From Geminicoccus roseus DSM 18922 (GTDB lineage: Bacteria; Pseudomonadota; Alphaproteobacteria; Geminicoccales; Geminicoccaceae), in NCBI RefSeq assembly GCF_000427665.1, contig NZ_KE386572.1:3000196-3064195 (forward strand): 64,000 nt of DNA, read 5' to 3'. The position numbers and the translations under genes were made by a program. The notes under the pieces were generated by a model. That model did no database searches and was not told the origin of the DNA. It worked only from the letters and a program-made list of their open reading frames with translations. Positions 62,902 through 64,000 of this stretch are shown here, piece after piece (position 1 is the stretch's first letter; every line of letters starts with the position of its first letter).

Positions 62902-63749
62902 AGCCCTTCGAGCGACACGCCGGAACGACCGGCCAGGTCCTGGACGAACTGCATGGCGACGCGGCCGGACCGCGAGCCGCGCGTGGTTGCCCACTCGATC
63001 GCCTGGCGGCGCAGCTCCTCCGGCTCGATCCTGATGCCCAGGCGCTGCACGTAGCCCTGGACCATGGTCAGGTAGACGTCCTGCGAGCAGGGATGGAAGC
63101 CCAGCCACAGGCCGAACCGGTCGGACAGCGACACCTTCTCCTCGACCGCCTCGCTCGGGATCAGGGCAGTCTGTCGCTCGTTCTCGATCATCTGCCGCGA
63201 CATCAGGTGCCGGCGGTTGGAGGTCGCATAGAACAGGACGTTGTCGGGCCGCCCCTCCAGCCCCCCTTCCAGCACCGCCTTCAGCGACTTGTAGCTGGTC
63301 TCGCCCTGGTCGAACGACAGGTCGTCGCAGAAGATCAGCGCCCGGCGGCCGCTGTCGCGCAGGATCGCCAGGAGCCGGGGCAGGGTCTCGATCTCCTCGC
63401 GATGGATCTCGACCAGGAGCAGGCAGCCAGGGTCGTCCCGGTTGATCGCCGCGTGCATCGCCTTGACCAGCGAGCTCTTGCCCATGCCGCGCGCACCCCA
63501 GAGCAGGGCGTTGTTGGCAGGCATGCCCCTGGCGAAGCGGGTGGTGTTGTCCAGGAGGATGTCGCGTACCCGGTCGATGCCCTGCAGCAGTTCCAGGTCG
63601 ACCCGCGCCACCCTGGGCACCGGCCGCAGGGTCGAGTTTTCCCAGACGAACGCGTCATGGGCGGACAGGTCGGGCGTGGGCGGGGGAGGCGGGGCCAGCC
63701 GCTCCAGCGCGGCGGCGATGCGGGCCAGGACGTTCGGATCGGCTTCCAT
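62898..63749 (-). CDS. DUF815-like AAA ATPase
   Basis: This 283-residue P-loop ATPase has Walker A GARGMGKSS near residues 85-93, Walker B ALIFCDDLSFDQGE near 135-148 and sensor region LFYATSNRRHLMSRQM. These match the DUF815 family, often found beside yajC in alphaproteobacteria. Function is not established. ATG 63749. It is divergent from yajC, with a 128-base gap that presumably holds both promoters. Confidence 0.88.
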   Translation of the reverse strand: MEADPNVLARIAAALERLAPPPPPTPDLSAHDAFVWENSTLRPVPRVARVDLELLQGIDRVRDILLDNTTRFARGMPANNALLWGARGMGKSSLVKAMHAAINRDDPGCLLLVEIHREEIETLPRLLAILRDSGRRALIFCDDLSFDQGETSYKSLKAVLEGGLEGRPDNVLFYATSNRRHLMSRQMIENERQTALIPSEAVEEKVSLSDRFGLWLGFHPCSQDVYLTMVQGYVQRLGIRIEPEELRRQAIEWATTRGSRSGRVAMQFVQDLAGRSGVSLEGL

Positions 63750-63877
63750 GATCGCGGATCATTCATGCGTGAGACGTTGGGCGTTCGGCATAGCGGGCGG
63801 CCCTGTCGATTGCCAACCGCCGGCGTTGAACCTATGGTCCGCCGCGATTCAAAACCGACCGTAGCTCCGAGGCGTGG

Positions 63878-64000
63878 ATGTTCGTTAAAGAAGCTCTGGC
63901 GCAAGCCGCCGGGGCGCCTGCCGCCGGTGGCGCCTTCGACATCGTGTCGCTGCTGCCGCTCGTTCTGATCTTCGTGGTCTTCTACTTCCTGCTGATCCGT
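63878..64000 (+). CDS. yajC: Preprotein translocase accessory subunit YajC (5' part)
   Basis: The first 41 codons are present before the window ends. The sequence has a short polar start, an Ala/Gly-rich stretch and the single membrane segment DIVSLLPLVLIFVVFYFLLIR, the YajC hallmark, in the last 21 residues seen. YajC associates with SecDF at the inner membrane; secD and secF are expected downstream. Confidence 0.85.
   Translation, partial: MFVKEALAQAAGAPAAGGAFDIVSLLPLVLIFVVFYFLLIR

Overview
This window looks like chromosomal DNA of a free-living, very GC-rich alphaproteobacterium, perhaps a Rhodospirillales or Geminicoccales relative. The taxon is inferred from base composition and from the gene order dgt-argS-SPOR-nagZ-scpA-scpB-tatB-tatC-serS-surE-nlpD with yajC close by; it cannot be fixed without searches. 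I found no rRNA, tRNA, insertion sequence, prophage or CRISPR array.

The first 46 kb are a transport and catabolism region. It holds three branched-chain/amide-type ABC transporters, all in the order binding protein-LivG-LivF-LivH-LivM. The first (1-4403, minus) has a good sigma-54 promoter candidate. The second (5611-10216) is followed by an isochorismatase-like hydrolase. The third (28993-33749) is framed by an amidase and a GMC oxidoreductase, behind a divergent LysR regulator. Between the second and third lies a carbohydrate-type operon (11064-17988) with two tandem Tat-type binding proteins, MalF/MalG-like permeases, two paralogous amidohydrolase-superfamily enzymes and a Rieske protein, but no ATPase. 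Further on come a polar-amino-acid transporter with a DoeB-like deacylase, a divergent IclR regulator and a Gfo/Idh/MocA oxidoreductase (35739-41649), and an iron-type binding protein with a double-length permease, also without an ATPase (43109-45783).

Central metabolism sits inside this region at 19601-24114: a short-type 6-phosphogluconate dehydrogenase, transketolase, ribose-5-phosphate isomerase and gluconokinase. Together these could pass gluconate into the pentose phosphate pathway. Two related NUDIX proteins (24550 and 42414) are scattered; the second has a lysine-rich tail.

From 46.2 kb onward the window is mostly housekeeping: exonuclease III and ErpA, then one long plus-strand chain from dgt to a NlpD-like lipoprotein, many genes overlapping by 1-4 bases and several starting with GTG or TTG. 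tatA is missing from its usual place between scpB and tatB. The right end holds soxR, whose textbook palindromic operator lies between it and a divergent operon for an FMN reductase and an ABC-2 exporter, then an HD-domain protein, a DUF815-like ATPase and the start of yajC.

The main regulatory readings are nitrogen or sigma-54 control of the first Liv operon, LysR control of the amidase operon, IclR control of the polar-amino-acid operon and SoxR control of the reductase/exporter operon. All are inferred from motif and position. Specific substrates for the transporters cannot be read from sequence alone.
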